From the NCBI GenBank assembly GCA_001632425.1, contig KV425556.1, positions 199,556 to 263,555 of the forward strand: DNA of 64,000 nucleotides. The letters run 5' to 3'. A program made the position numbers and the translations under genes. Below the pieces are notes generated by a model. That model was not told the DNA's origin, ran no database searches, and worked only from the letters and a program-made list of their open reading frames with translations. Position 1 is the stretch's first letter. The number at the start of each line of letters is the position of its first letter. Of the stretch, positions 36,201 to 48,348 are shown in pieces. Origin of the DNA: Neolentinus lepideus HHB14362 ss-1. Taxonomy: Eukaryota; Basidiomycota; Agaricomycetes; Gloeophyllales; Gloeophyllaceae.

Positions 36201-36870
36201 CGGGAAGAGCAGTGTCTACTCCCAATGTGTCTGCTCACTCTGCAGTTACGTACTAACATTAGTAATCTAACCTTTCTTCAAGCCCCTCCCTTACTTTCTC
36301 TCCTCGCTAGTTTCGCCATGCGACCCGAGAGCGCTCCCATAGGCCGGATTTCAGCTAGTATAGCGTCGCTTTGGTTGAGGATGCATCTGGAAAGCCGAAC
36401 GTCTCCAGCCGAGCCATATGGTTGCATATGGAGTGATGGAATGATGGAGAGGTACCTCCATTATCTCCGGACGGAGATATTTCCTGATGTGACTTCCGTA
36501 TCCCACAGAGAATCACGTGATCATGATGAGTGAGGCGTGACACACGTTCTGCTGCCACAATTGATATCGACACGGCGGGCTCCCATAGATCCTCTTGCCT
36601 TCACGACAAACAATAGAGCTGTAGGATCATGAACAGATAAAATGATGCAAACTACCCATCTGCTGAGCGTGCATGCACAGAAGCAAAAGCTTGCTGGGAC
36701 GTCTCGTGCGAGGAGAACAACCAGCACACCGCCAGTAACAGTAGATGAAATACAAGAAAGTGCTATTCTTTGAATGAATTACCCTTTACAATATTCTGCG
36801 TTAGGTAGGTGCCTCAAGATTTGACACGCACAATGGTGCTAACGACCAATGACGGCGTGGCCGCTCGCAG
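36201..36870. other. Gap between duplication and F-box-like remnant
   Basis: A 122-codon plus-strand frame at 36165-36533 shows no known domain. Its last part, from MRPESAPIGRIS at about 36318, could be a small gene, but support is weak. Confidence 0.3.
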
Positions 36871-38315
36871 ATTTGATGCCTTCTACTGCCTTCAGATCTA
36901 ACACACTTGTCATGCACGTCAAAAAGCTTTGCAAAGACCCTTCTCCATCCCTCCTCGGTGTCACTCTGGACGGTAGCGATCGCTAACGTTGGAGGACTTT
37001 CGCCGCCGGAACGTCCGGAAGATCTCACTCTACCGCAATGGACATTCCTGCTATATTATACCTGTTTTCATGTTAGTATCTTGTACTTGTATCTTTTCCT
37101 TACATACTGACTCTCCCATTTCTAGTTCTGCAGAGCGCAGAAGGGCGAAAAAGTACTTTGGACGTCCCGCACCCGATGCTGTTGGGAGTGTCTAAAAGAG
37201 CAGTACGTGGCAGTAATCCCATCTAGTCGCATTCAAATCTAACTCTTCTTGTCTTAGCTTTGTCAATGATGAATTCCAGGGTTCCGCACTCCTGTGGAGA
37301 CAAGCCAGGATTGCCCCACCCAGCGATATGAACATGTACAAACTTTACGAAAGGAGGTTTTATCGAAAAGATGAGGCGCTGAAGTTTGCTGAAACTATGA
37401 AGTCAATTGATGCAAACAATGGCGAGGCATATATCGACGCTCTCGCCAAAGTTGACGCTGCAGAGAAAGTAGGAGATATCCACGTGTTCGATAGTAATCC
37501 CGACGTAGTCGGTTTCTTTAGTTCGCTCGACAATGCGCGGATTGGCGCATAAAAGAGAAGGAAAGGTAGGAAAGGACACTGCTAGAGGTCCGTGCTCGCT
37601 GTAGGGCGTGAATCTTCCAGTTCACTGATCGTCATATGCGTAACTGTCTTCTGTATCTACAGGATCGAGGCCGAGCTACGCGCGGCAGGTCTTAAGAAGG
37701 AAATGGACAGTCTCATGTTTTTGAACCTGGCAGAATTCAGGGAGCATCCGCTAGTCAAACCATCTGAGGAGCTCACAGAGTAGAATAATAGTCCGAACAG
37801 TTTCTTCGCCAGAATATTGCTGAACACATGAATTACTGCCGTGTAGCTTGGAACAGCATCAAGGACGACCTCATCCAATTTTTGCAGGAAAAGTACATCC
37901 ACTGTAGTGCTAAGGAAAAGGACGTTTGGAGATACGCCTAAATCACGATGATTTGCCGATGTGCATTGCTCTCGGGCGCTGTGCCAGACACGACAAACGA
38001 TGCATTGAAGAGAAGATTTAAGGCGTGGGGCCGTGACCGCGGGGGTACGGAGAATCAGTATTGGGATATACGGAGGACGCGTCTGAGATGGCGAGGGCGT
38101 TGGTCAAAGCGTGCGGCTTCGATCCGGAGATGACTACCAGGGCGCAGAGAGCTAAATGCGCAGGTCGTGTGTCTGCAATGTGCACCAAACTGACAGACAG
38201 GACTACCTCGCGCACTAATGGTTGGCCAGCTCCTGCCAACATGAAGCTAGAGGATACTTGCTTTTGCTTGGTTTTGGCCGATTATTCTGCGGGCAATGCT
38301 GTGGTCAGAGGCTGA
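36871..38315 (+). pseudogene. Decayed F-box-like cysteine-rich protein (copy D)
   Basis: Degenerate member of the family at 50.4-57 kb, on the opposite strand. Recognisable pieces in order: LLLPSDLTHLSCTSKSF, LWTVAIANVGGL, RPEDLTLPQWTFL, FCRAQKGEKVLWTSRTRCCW, EHPLVKPSEELTE, SIKDDLIQFLQEKY, ARALVKACGFDPEMTT and the family C-terminus WPAPANMKLEDTCFCL. A TGA sits just before LLLPSDL where the F-box exon should open. The first F-box half is not found. Most of the middle region (EEWRAKAKLELCK and LDLATTIF in the intact paralogue) is missing. Truncated and probably not functional. Confidence 0.7.
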
Positions 38316-39782
38316 TGCGAATAATAATCTTTACCTCAGATCTGCGCCTCTATAGTCCTGTGAGTTGGCATGTAGAATCAGAGGAGTGTCGATTCTTTCA
38401 TCTGTTAGTCGTTGTAGCTGCTTGTGCACGTAGAGACTGGATATCTTCGTCTGGGGATACGATAACTGACCTGTTTGCCAAGAACTAGGTGATGTGAATC
38501 TGTCCCGACCTATGCTTCGATAGCTTCATTTAAATCCTATTCGTAGGAAAAGCTGGCGGACTACCCGCTGTCGCGTCCACGAATTAGGGTTTCGAACTCA
38601 AGGACGTGCCGTGATCATGTGTGAACAAGGAATGGAAAGTTTGAAAGTGACAAAACATACTTTGCCAGCCTATAGCTCGCAGTCCTATTTTGAGAATCCA
38701 CTGCCTTCAATTATTGTCCACATTTTGTATGACTTCCTTCGTTGTGGGGTTACGAATATTATCAGCTAGCCACCATGCGTCTGCTGTGGCCGGCGCTCAA
38801 GATAGAAACGGATAGCGTCGCGACAGAGGTCGAGTACCACATTCGAGAACCTTCCTTTTGATCCTTCTCGACGGTAGTTGTCCCAGAGATCCCTCAAAGC
38901 GCTAGTTGGACGATGTTCAAGAATATCTGACCTGGCACGCGACGGTAGCGGGAGAATCGCCGAAGTTTCTACACGTTTCTATACAGCGTGGAGAGACGCC
39001 TCCAGTATGTTCAGACAATAACCGCCACAGTCATTATTGTGCCCATGCAGATCAGGCGAACGCGATGATCACGGGGATTGCTGCATCCAGGAGCAAAAGA
39101 TCGTGAAGTGTTGAGACAGGTTGAGACTTCGCTTTGACTGTGACAAACTGTTTGTCACCTCGTTTAAAGATAGTCAAGCGGTAAACAAGAGGGCTTCCAG
39201 TCCATTCCAGACTGCAGAGCTGAAGCGCCGAAGTGTTGCTGACCGTGCCACACCACACTAGCATTCTAACCTCATAGACAACTTCGCAGATACACGCGAC
39301 ATCTTGAAGGCCCACCTGACTATTGATGAAGTCTGCTGTTATTGCTAGCAAGTCTCAGATAGCAAGCCACAGCAGTTGGTCCGACAAGCGCTAGATAGTC
39401 GTAGAGAGAAACATAGTTGCTCGGCCGGAATATGTCCGTAAATAGTGTAAATTACGTAATTAAAGCTCCGGAGACCGTTGAGGACCGCTGCAGCAGTGTA
39501 TCAAATTATCCTCCTCTCTTGGGCTGCAATCACCAAAACTCTAGCTTCGAATTTCGTACGTTTCTCTGGATTCGCAACGGATAAGGTCTTTACAGTCCTT
39601 GCATTGCGCCGTACTGTGGGTAACGCATCGTCGCGGAAAGACGTCGACCAAAGAAGCGTCAACTGAACCTTACATTACTCGGTGAGCTGGTGCCACGGCT
39701 TGCTGAACTTTCGCAAAACAAATTCTAAAAAATTCCTTGGAAATACCTTCTTGGTGTGCTGCTGCTCACGCGGAGACAGAGT
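38316..39782. other. Gap without a supported gene
   Basis: Short frames only, the longest being 39052-39351 (-), 99 codons, with no recognised domain. The part next to 39783 is the NOT2 promoter. Confidence 0.35.
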
Positions 39783-41714
39783 ATGAATCGACCAGGTAGC
39801 GCCCTCCCAGTTTCTCGTAAAGTGAGAGTAATCATGTCCTGCTCACGACCATTATAGGTCAACCACCCCAACGACCCCCGAGCCTAGCGCCCACACCGGG
39901 CCTAGGTGGCCATTTCCGCGGACCCTACCCATCTTACGGTCTTCCCCCACGGAACGTCATGCAAGGTTACCCAAATCTCCCCAACCACCGAACCCCGCAG
40001 AGCTTGGTCCCTCAGCCCTCCCCAAACTTCATCCAGCAGCGCGCACAAAGCGCATTCCCCTTCGGTAGCACGACGCAGACACAGCAGCAAAGTCTACCAC
40101 ATACACAGCAACAGCAGCAGCAGACGACCACGACACAACCCGCGAGCTCGAGCTTACCTCCACATCTTGCACATCAGACACAGCCAGCACCATCGACAAT
40201 CGGCACAGCACCATCGGTCTCGTCAGCAAGTGAAGTCGGCTTGGATCCCAATGACTTCCCGGCGCTCGGCTCGGGGTCCGCGGCAGCGAGCAACAGCATG
40301 ACGCCGGGGGCGACAGGGGCAGGGGGCGCGAGCTATGCAAGCCAGGCGGGCGGTGTAGCCGTTCAGGGTTCTGCGAGTACGTCTGCGGGCAACCAACCAC
40401 GAGACTTTACACCGGACGACTTCCCCGCGCTAAGCGGTGGCCAAGCACAGCAGCCATCGCAGCCAGCGCAAGATAGCCATCCCCCAGGGTTGAACGGTTT
40501 CAGCCAGCAACACAGTGGCGAGCAGCAACATCGACAGGCGTTAATAGGTTCGTTAACGAGTTCGCAACCGTCACAAGTGGGACAGGGGCAGCAGCAGCCT
40601 GGGCTACTAAATCTGGGACAGTCGAGAAGTATACACTCAGGGTTCCAGTCAGAAGTGGAAAAGCAACGGGTGCGTCTAATTGACTATATTTGATGCTCAC
40701 TAAATCGTAGGTTTTACTCGCGGTCCACTAGAATTATGCTATGAAGCTGAACCAGACAAGTCACCCTGCATGGCCATCTCCAAATCCTAACAACGGCTCG
40801 CAACCACAAGGCACACCAGCGCCAACAAACACCGTACCAACGGGGCCTACATCCTTCCCGGCACAATCGCAGCAACAACAACAGCAAAACGGTGCACAGA
40901 GTCAGTCGCACTACCCACAGCCGTTGGCAACACCATATGTGGGCAATGGGAACGGGAACGGAGAGTCGGGGGGCGTACCACAGACGCCTGCACAACAGGT
41001 GCTGATGTCGCCCGCGGACCGATGGGGGCTCCTGGGGTTGATTGCGATGATCAAGAATGCGGACTTGGATCAGAGTTTGTTAAGTGTCGGGACAGATTTG
41101 GGGACGATGGGTCTGGATATGACAAATCCTGGGTGCGTGGTCTTCTGAATGTTCCTGTGATCGCGCTAACCTGGAGTAGAAATCTGTACTCGACATTCAT
41201 CACACCCTGGGCAGACTCGGCCGCGGCGCACACGGTCGAGCCAGACTTCCACTTACCTGGGTGCTATAACGTGCACCCGCCCCCACCAGGGCCAAACAAA
41301 GCCGCCGCGTTCAGCGACGAGACGCTGTTCTTTATGTTCTATTCGTCACCCCGCGACGCGATGCAGGAGGTCGCCGCGCAAGAACTGTACGTTCAGCTTT
41401 CTTGATCTTTTCCCCACTTACTCTAATTACCTCACACACTCTTCAGATGGAATCGGAATTGGCGGTACCACAAGGAACTGCGGCTCTGGATCACAAAGGA
41501 GGCAGGCACGAACGCGTCGCACAAGCTCGCTGGGGGCGAGTCGGGGACGTACACATATTGGGATCCGGATAGCTGGGAGAAGGCACGGAAGGATATGGCG
41601 GTAATGTACGCGGATCTTGAGGAGAAGAGTTCGCCTGCGTTTGCACCGGGGCTGACCCTCCAAATGCCCCCGCGCAGCGTGAGCGCGGCGCAATTCCCTG
41701 CAATATCGCTGTAG
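39783..41714 (+). CDS. NOT2: CCR4-NOT complex subunit NOT2 (CNOT2)
   Basis: Scaffold subunit of the CCR4-NOT deadenylase, acting in mRNA decay and transcription. A tiny first exon (39783-39795, MNRP plus one base) joins QPPQRPPSLAPTPG at 39858. The long N-terminal part is low complexity, with Gln runs and two FPAL motifs in DPNDFPALGS and TPDDFPALSG, as in NOT2 proteins. The C-terminal NOT-box domain has SPADRWGLLGLIAMIKN, LGTMGLDMTNPG, NLYSTFITPWAD, PGCYNVHPPPPGPNKA, FSDETLFFMFYSSPRDAMQE, ELWNRNWRYHKELRLW and TYTYWDPDSWEKARKDM. Four introns have GT-AG ends. The stop is at 41714. Intact. Confidence 0.95.
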
Positions 41715-42207
41715 GTCCAGACGGTGGGTGGAGGTTCCTGATGGACGTTGAAGCTGTTGTGCCCACATTGCTCTTTCCGCTCGCTCACACACATCCACAC
41801 TTGCGCTCGAACTTTCACTAGTTGTATCTGTATTACCCGCTTTACATAACGTCTCCTCTATTCGCGTGTTCTGTTTGCTTTCTGCACGCTCGTTCTTGCT
41901 CTTCAATGATACCGCTGCCCAGGATTTGGTATCCAATGCTCCCTCGCGGAATTTTCGCCGCAATCTTCCCCGGGAGTAGTTCATAGTTAATTAATGCATG
42001 GGTGAAGTGTCCGATCTGCAGGTACTGGTGTGATCCCGTGTGGCAAGTCCGACGAGCGCTCGATGGCAAGTGCCCGTGGATCCGACCACAGACGAGGATC
42101 TTGGGTCCCCTCTGCTGGGCATTATAATCATCATGGACGGACCAAAACATGCAACTCCTGCTTCTACAAGTTAGTCTGCTTTCAGTGGTAAGAGAGAGCA
42201 GAAACCC
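41715..42207. other. Gap before GGTase-I beta
   Basis: NOT2 3' UTR and promoter of the next gene. An upstream ATG at 42133 opens a frame that stops after 13 codons. It is in frame with the real start and could be an upstream ORF. Confidence 0.45.
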
Positions 42208-43775
42208 ATGTCAGAATCGCCAGAGCCGCTTCCCAAACTGTCGCGCAACGGGCATGCGCTGCATTGCGTCCGATGCCTCTCGGGGCTGCCGTCCTCGCAG
42301 ACGGAGATGGATGCTAGCCGGTACGTGGTCGAGCTAAACTGAATCCAGACACGCTGACTGATTTTCCCAGCAGGCTGGCGCTGGTATTCTATTGCCTGGG
42401 GTCGCTCGACCTGCTCGGCGTCCTCGAGTCGAAGAGCACAGACTCGGACCGGGAGAGCTGGAGAGAGTGGGTATGGGAGCAGCAAGCTAGTAGGTGAATT
42501 CGTGGACTTGAGGTGATTGTTGACAAAGTTCTGTACAGCTGGAAAGTATGGCACAGGCTTCAGACCGAGTCCATTCATGACCGGGGCAGGTTCCAAGCCG
42601 GTATGTCCCCTTCCCCCTCCCCCACGATGGGTCTCTTAAATCGCATGACCCTCTGCTGAGATGCTTTATTTAAACACATGTTACATCCCCCAACTAACCC
42701 TCATACAGGGTACATACTCTGACTATGACACCCCCCACCTGATCATGACCTACACTGCCCTGCTCTCGCTTTCTATTTTGCACGATGACTTTTCCAGCCT
42801 TGACCACCCCGGTTTGCTCAAGTTTCTGTACCATTGTCAGCGCAGCGATGGCAGGTATGTTGATGTCTATGAAACCTGTAATTTTGCTACACTATGTGTC
42901 CATCAGTTTCTGCAGCTTCCCTAATAGCACAGAATCCGACCTGCGCTCTGTCTACTGTGCCTTTGCTATCAGTTCCATGCTGGATGACTGGTCAGGCATT
43001 GACGTGCCCCGTGCATTAGCATTTATAGGTAGATGTCGGGTGAGTACGTTTTTGCGTGCATATATGCTAGTGATTGAGAGACAAGTGGCATATAGACATA
43101 TGAAGGCGGCTACGGCCAAGAACCCTACGCTGAAGCACAAGGTACATCCGTCTTCATCATTCCTCACTTTTACTCACTCCTTTCAGGTGGAACGACCTAC
43201 TGTGCCCTTGCCGCCATCCACCTTGTCCTCTCCTCCCACTCCATCCCCTCTTCACCGCTCACCCCCGCCCAACGCGCCCAAACCATCCGCTGGCTCGTGC
43301 ACAATCAGCACGCCTCGGGTGGGTTCCGCGGGCGCACCGAGAAGGACCCCGACGCGTGCTACTGTTTTTGGTGCGGTGCATCTTTGCAGGTGCGTCCCCG
43401 TACTACACTCCACCAAGTATACACGGAGGTCGAATATTGGTGTAGATCCTGGGCGTGAAAGCGCTCGTCGACAGCGGCCCGCTCACCCAGTTTCTCGCCA
43501 AGTGCCAGTTCAAATTCGGGGGCATCGCAAAGGCGCCTGGCGAGCACTCCGGTGCGCATACACGCACCCTCGTTGGCCGATACTGGGTATTGACTGTATG
43601 TACAGATCCGTTCCATACCTACCTGTCCCTGGCCGCGCTGGGTATATACCCTCCCGCGGTTCCAGAAGAGTCGTGGAAGTTTGACTCGTTAGATCCATTA
43701 TTGAATGCGAGGGAGGATACGGCACGATGGGCGTGGAGTAAGATCCCGTTGAAGGCGCGCGGTCGCACAAGTTGA
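42208..43775 (+). CDS. CDC43: Protein geranylgeranyltransferase type I, beta subunit
   Basis: Catalytic subunit that attaches geranylgeranyl to CaaX-box proteins such as Rho and Cdc42. The start MSESPEPLPKLSRNGHA leads to LHCVRCLSGLPSS and LALVFYCLGSLDLLG. The alpha-alpha barrel repeats follow: GTYSDYDTPHLIMTYTALL, DLRSVYCAFAISSMLDDW, YEGGYGQEPYAEAQGG, TTYCALAAIHLVLS and ASGGFRGRTEKDPD. The zinc ligands are Asp and Cys in DPDACYCFW and His in DPFHTYLSLAALG. Introns of about 50 bases interrupt it at roughly seven places and all are in frame. The C-terminus ends ARGRTS at 43775. Fusion or truncation is not seen. Confidence 0.92.
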
Positions 43776-44000
43776 GGTGGTTGTATGCATTGGAGCTGGA
43801 ATGGTTTCATGAATAAGGTGTTGTCCAGTAACTTAGCATACACGGTATGTCCTCACAACGCCCAGATGACACGCAATTCTGACACCGTGTGTAGATATAG
43901 TTACCAAGAGTTATCAAGCTAAACTGATATCATAACTTTAACTTCTTGATTATGCAAAGTATAATATGCCAGGAGAGTACGAGGCACACGGACGCGGTTT

Positions 44001-46058
44001 CTACAAGCCCTCATCATACAATTTCCTCGCGAGTGCCACGTAGAACCGCTCCAAGTCCTCCTTCGTTTCCAGCTCATTCTTGACCACGGGTTTCTTACTT
44101 TTCCTGCTCTGCTCTTTGGCGCTCTTTTCGTCCGGCGATGCCGACTTGCCCCGCGACGACGAAGCGAGGGGGCTGATGCCCGACTTCGCAGGCGTCGGGA
44201 CCTGCTCGACAATCCAGTCGACCACCGCCGACAACTTCTCCGTCGACAACTTCAGGAAGGCGTCGTCGTGCTCGCTGTCCTTACCTTGTTCGCGCCGCGC
44301 CTTCCCCTTCTCGCCCGCCTTCACCGCCTTGCTCAGCGTGTCCTCTTTATCTTTTTTCTCTGTGCGCTCGCGCTTGCCGTCGCCCTTCTCCTTCTCACTC
44401 TCCTTCTTCCGCTCCTCCTTCCGCCACGCCGTCACGAACCGCGTCCAGTCCGACAGATTCCACCCCTCGCCGAAGCTGTTCCTGATCCCAAACGGGACGT
44501 TCGGCAGGTCGATGTCGAGCTCCAGCCCTCGCGCGCCGCGGATTTCCCAGTGGTCGCACCCTTCCATGATCCCCAAGAACTCGCCCCAGCGAGCACTCTG
44601 TACTGTCACAAGTCCATCATTTCCCCACTCATCTTCCCTTTCCCACACCGGCGGCCGACCCTCTGCTCTAATATAATCTTCCCTCGTCCATCCCCTCTCC
44701 TTCAACATCTGTTCACCCTCCTTCCTTAGCCTTGCTCTTTCTCCTGATTCTACCCCATCTAAGACCATCTTCGGCAGCCAGAACGGGTGCCAGACCGGGA
44801 CGCTCGGAATGCGTGCAGCAACACTGAAGTACTTGACGCGTGAGTCGTCGGGCGTCGTAGGGTTGAAGACGTCGTTGAGGTAGGTACAGCTGAGGTTCGC
44901 GTAGGCGGGTGAGTCCAGGATAGAGAGGAGGTATGTGGTGAAGGAGGAGGGAAAAGAGGGAATGGAAGGCGGAGAGGGAAAATAAGGCGGGCGTTCGTGG
45001 TTCTTGGCCGCGGACGAGGGATCAGGCTCAGTAGAAGGGGTGGATTCTTCGGCTTTTGACCGCTTCCCCTCCTCATGTGCCAGTCGTCCGATGCCTATTC
45101 GCTCCTGAAAGGCACAGTCATGAGCAGACAACACGTTAAGACGACGATTTGACTGACCGTACACCAATCCATAAACGGACTGCCGCGATGCGGGGTGGCC
45201 ACCGTCGTAAGCGAGACAGGCGTATACTCCTTGGGCTTGATATGCGTGATTAAGTGACGGCAGTCCAGACCGCCCATGGAATGCGCGAGGAAGTTAATAC
45301 CCTTGCCGGGTGCCCGTTCCTTCAGGGCCTTGTCAAGCTCCCCCGCGCGCGATGCTATGGTGCCTGTTCTATAAAGGCAATGAACGACTGTAACAAGTGT
45401 ATAGATGGGAAGACACACGCCGGAACTGAAGTGACAATTATCTCGGCACCAACTTTCTTGAGGATTTGGAGGACGTTGGACCAGTAGTGCATTTGTAGAC
45501 TCGGGAAGGCCGACGGGCCTCGGACATCAAAACCGTAGAGACCTGGAGAAGTGTATAGTCTTATTGGCATTAGCTTCGCATATAGCTAGCTCACCATGAC
45601 ACAGAGCTATAGGGTTACGGGGAGTCCGAATAGGATCGTAGAGAACCGGATTCTGCAGGAGCTGGTGAATGGTATCAAGTCGCTTTGGTTCACCTCGTTC
45701 TGGCGGACGTTCTGGCCCAGGAATCGGATTCAATTTGGGAATGTCAGACGCGTCTTTGTCTGGTTCCCCATTCTCATTCCGAGATTCGTGAGATGAACTG
45801 GCTGCACAAAGAAAACATGAGTGATTCTTGACAGGCTGAATCCAATGGCCCTGTTACCATCCTTCAAAAAGACAAGAACTTACCTTGTACGCCTCGTTCA
45901 CGCTCAGGTATCGAGTCCACCTTTCTATCAACTCCGTTCGCTCTGAACTTCAACAGACTCCCGAGATATTGGTCCGAGATAGACAGTACCGAGAAGACAT
46001 TCACAATGCGGCGGATAAGGACGTATACAGGTGTAGAGACAGATAGGACCGAGTTCAT
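44001..46058 (-). CDS. Alpha/beta hydrolase lipase, Tgl2-like
   Basis: Triacylglycerol lipase-type hydrolase. The N-terminus (MNSVLSVSTPVYVLIRRIV) could be a membrane or mitochondrial signal. The second exon gives SRNENGEPDKDASDIPKLN and NPIALCHG, the oxyanion His-Gly. LYGFDVRGPSAFPSLQMHYW, VIVTSVPGTG-like and FLAHSMGGLDCRHL (the GxSxG nucleophile elbow) follow, then SLTTVATPHRGSPFMDW. The C-terminal half contains FGIRNSFGEGWNLSDWTRF, a probable active-site His in GCDHWEIRG, a long Lys/Glu-rich insertion and LERFYVALARKLYDEGL. Yeast Tgl2 is a mitochondrial lipase with the same YGFDVRG and AHSMGG blocks. The charged insertion (about 80 residues) is larger than I expect for the family. Confidence 0.85.
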
Positions 46059-46971
46059 TGCATACGGAATGTGACACCTCTAAGCATAGCAAGACTTGCT
46101 CTCCGTGCGAACCGACAAAAGCCGGTAAGTACAACGCCACATCAATTCGCATAACATGACCAAATTAATGGAGACTCCGGGTGTTATAAACCTTCACTAG
46201 CACTCCCGGCTCGGTCGTGCGTAAACGCATTTATCCTCGGACCGAGTACTTGCTACATTGAACCCATCGTCAATTGCCGCTTGGTCATATTGCTTGTCTA
46301 AAAAGACAGGACCAAATTTCAAAGTGAAAGTACTAGTCGAACACATGATTAACGTTGGTTGTACTTTGTCCTTTGTCATATTAACAACTCGATACACAGT
46401 GGTATGGTGATATTCGGGGCGATCTTCTTCATCACCATTCCTACTTGCTCCGGTTCTCAAGGGTGGTCGGCATCTATACAGTAGCTGATTCGGGTCAATA
46501 TAGTCTGATCGGACAGATTCTTTTCTCCTATGTCTTTCTAGTCCAGTAAGGAGCGTCATACGACGGCTGACAAGTATCCGAATATTCTTTGGCTCAGGCA
46601 TACTTGTTGATCTTATGGCTGTTTATGCAAGGCCGAGTTCGATTTATTTCTGACCCCACCTCGGACGGTACAGTCCAAGGAAGATATCCTATCATGGTGG
46701 TGAGTCCCCTCGCTACCAGTGCCGTACTTTGTTCATATTACTTCACAGGAAAGAAATGAGAAGGATTGAAAGTACTCTGTTCTGTTAGATCCTGAAGATA
46801 GAGCTGTCATTCACATACTGGAGAAAATGGTCTTCGATCACCCTCAATTACAGAGAATCGACGATTTATGATGCCTATGTGACAGCATTGAACCGAGTGG
46901 CCTCCTGTGTTCTTAGAAGGTATCTTCGTATCGGCCTTCGTAGGGTCCACAATCTCCAGAGAATATACACA
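46059..46971. other. Divergent gap with an unsupported frame
   Basis: A 134-codon minus-strand frame at 46197-46601 begins MPEPKNIRILVSRR and has no recognised domain. It lies where the promoter of the lipase should be and may be chance. Confidence 0.3.
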
Positions 46972-48348
46972 CTAATACGGGGATGTTCCGTACACATAAG
47001 CAGAGATACGATTCGGCACCGGGTCGTATTCATCCAGCAAGTAAGCTGGTAGTCGACGCATTTCCGTATGTTGCGGTATCGAAGCTTGGATGGTGGTCAT
47101 GCGCGAATGTGCCTCCAATGCACAAAGCTGCCGTGAAGGCCGCTTCCGCGTCATATCCTGCAGGAGGGCCAGTAGAGCCGGAACATCGTCGACGAATTTC
47201 TGGAAGATATGTAAATCAAAGGAAGAAAAGTATGAAGAGAAAGCCTGACCTGCGTCCATCCATAGACTGTACGAGCGGCCTGATATACGTCGGCCGCAAA
47301 TGGATCGAACGACTTTTTGCGCGCGGTTTCAGGGGCACGATGCAGGCGTCCAACAAACCAATGACCTCGACGAGATTTCGAAGGTATGTCTGGCGGGAAC
47401 TGAACGGAGGCACCGAAATCGATCAAGGCATATCTGACTGGAAAATGTACACGGAAGTCTGGGGCATGATCTGCACTGGAAGGCCCAAGTGGCAGAGCAC
47501 CCCAGTAATTCATCTGTACATTTTCATGGGAAATATCCTAGAATCATGGACAACGTGAGCAGAGTGTCACCATAATGCGACCAAAGATACTGACCAAATG
47601 AGCAATGTTGTGACGGTGGAGAAAAGCAAGGGACGAAAAGAGTTAATTTTAAGAATTCCCAGCGATTAGGTGACAATAATTCAAACCCCCAATAGCTGGG
47701 TAGCCCAGTTGATACATTCGCCGTCGGCCGACGTTAGCGAAACTCGGAATATCGCAGTCGCTCCAGTGGGGCATAACCGCGAATGTAACATTTGGATATT
47801 CGATGAATTCTGTCACTGGGACTGTCGCATTTCCTGTGTCCTCGCGTAGAGGACCGAAATTGAGATATTTCAATATTTTGAGTTCCGAGATTTCATCTGC
47901 GCCCCAGCTCACAGGCTTGATCACGACATCCCTGTTTCTACTGCAGATGAATGCGCTGACGTTGTCATTATGTCACCTCGAGTTATGTATGTCGCCTGAC
48001 CTGTCCCGAGTGGCCCACACTTCGCCATGCTGTTGGTAGTATGGTAGTACATCAGTCTCGAATGAAACAATCTATAATGTACTTACGATGCTACAGTATG
48101 CAGAATGAAAGCTGTCTAGTGAAATTGGCACGGTCTCCATGGAGGCCAAAGCTGTCTACTGCCGGACTGTCGGTGATTCGAGGCCATAAACCCCTGTCAC
48201 GTTCAATTACGACGTAGAGATCATAGCCTCTGGAGGCGAAAAATGGCCTTAACATTTCCCATTTCCAGCAAAAATTGGGCTGATCGCATAATACGCGTCT
48301 CCATGAAGCAGCGTCCTTGGGCAAGGGCTTAATGGTCTTGGTTAACAT
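46972..48348 (-). pseudogene. Protein-kinase-like gene, probably degenerate
   Basis: Basidiomycete protein-kinase-like protein. The N-terminus is MLTKTIKPLPKDAASWRRVL. Kinase elements are VIKPVSWGADEISELKIL (Lys and helix C), FIEYPNVTFAVMPHW, FLHRHNIAHL, DISHENVQMNY, YALIDFGASVQF (DFG), RAPETARKKSFDPFAADVYQ (APE and helix F) and VPALLALLQDMTRKRPS. The catalytic HRD reads H-L-D after splicing. No AG acceptor could be found before FLHRHN, so the exon ending IGGL cannot be joined to it by a normal intron. Either this is a decayed kinase or a splice I did not see rescues it. No transmembrane segment is seen. Confidence 0.6.

Noticed and set aside
44080..44676. 198-codon open frame on the plus strand
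   Set aside because: Antisense of the Lys/Glu-rich part of the Tgl2-like lipase.
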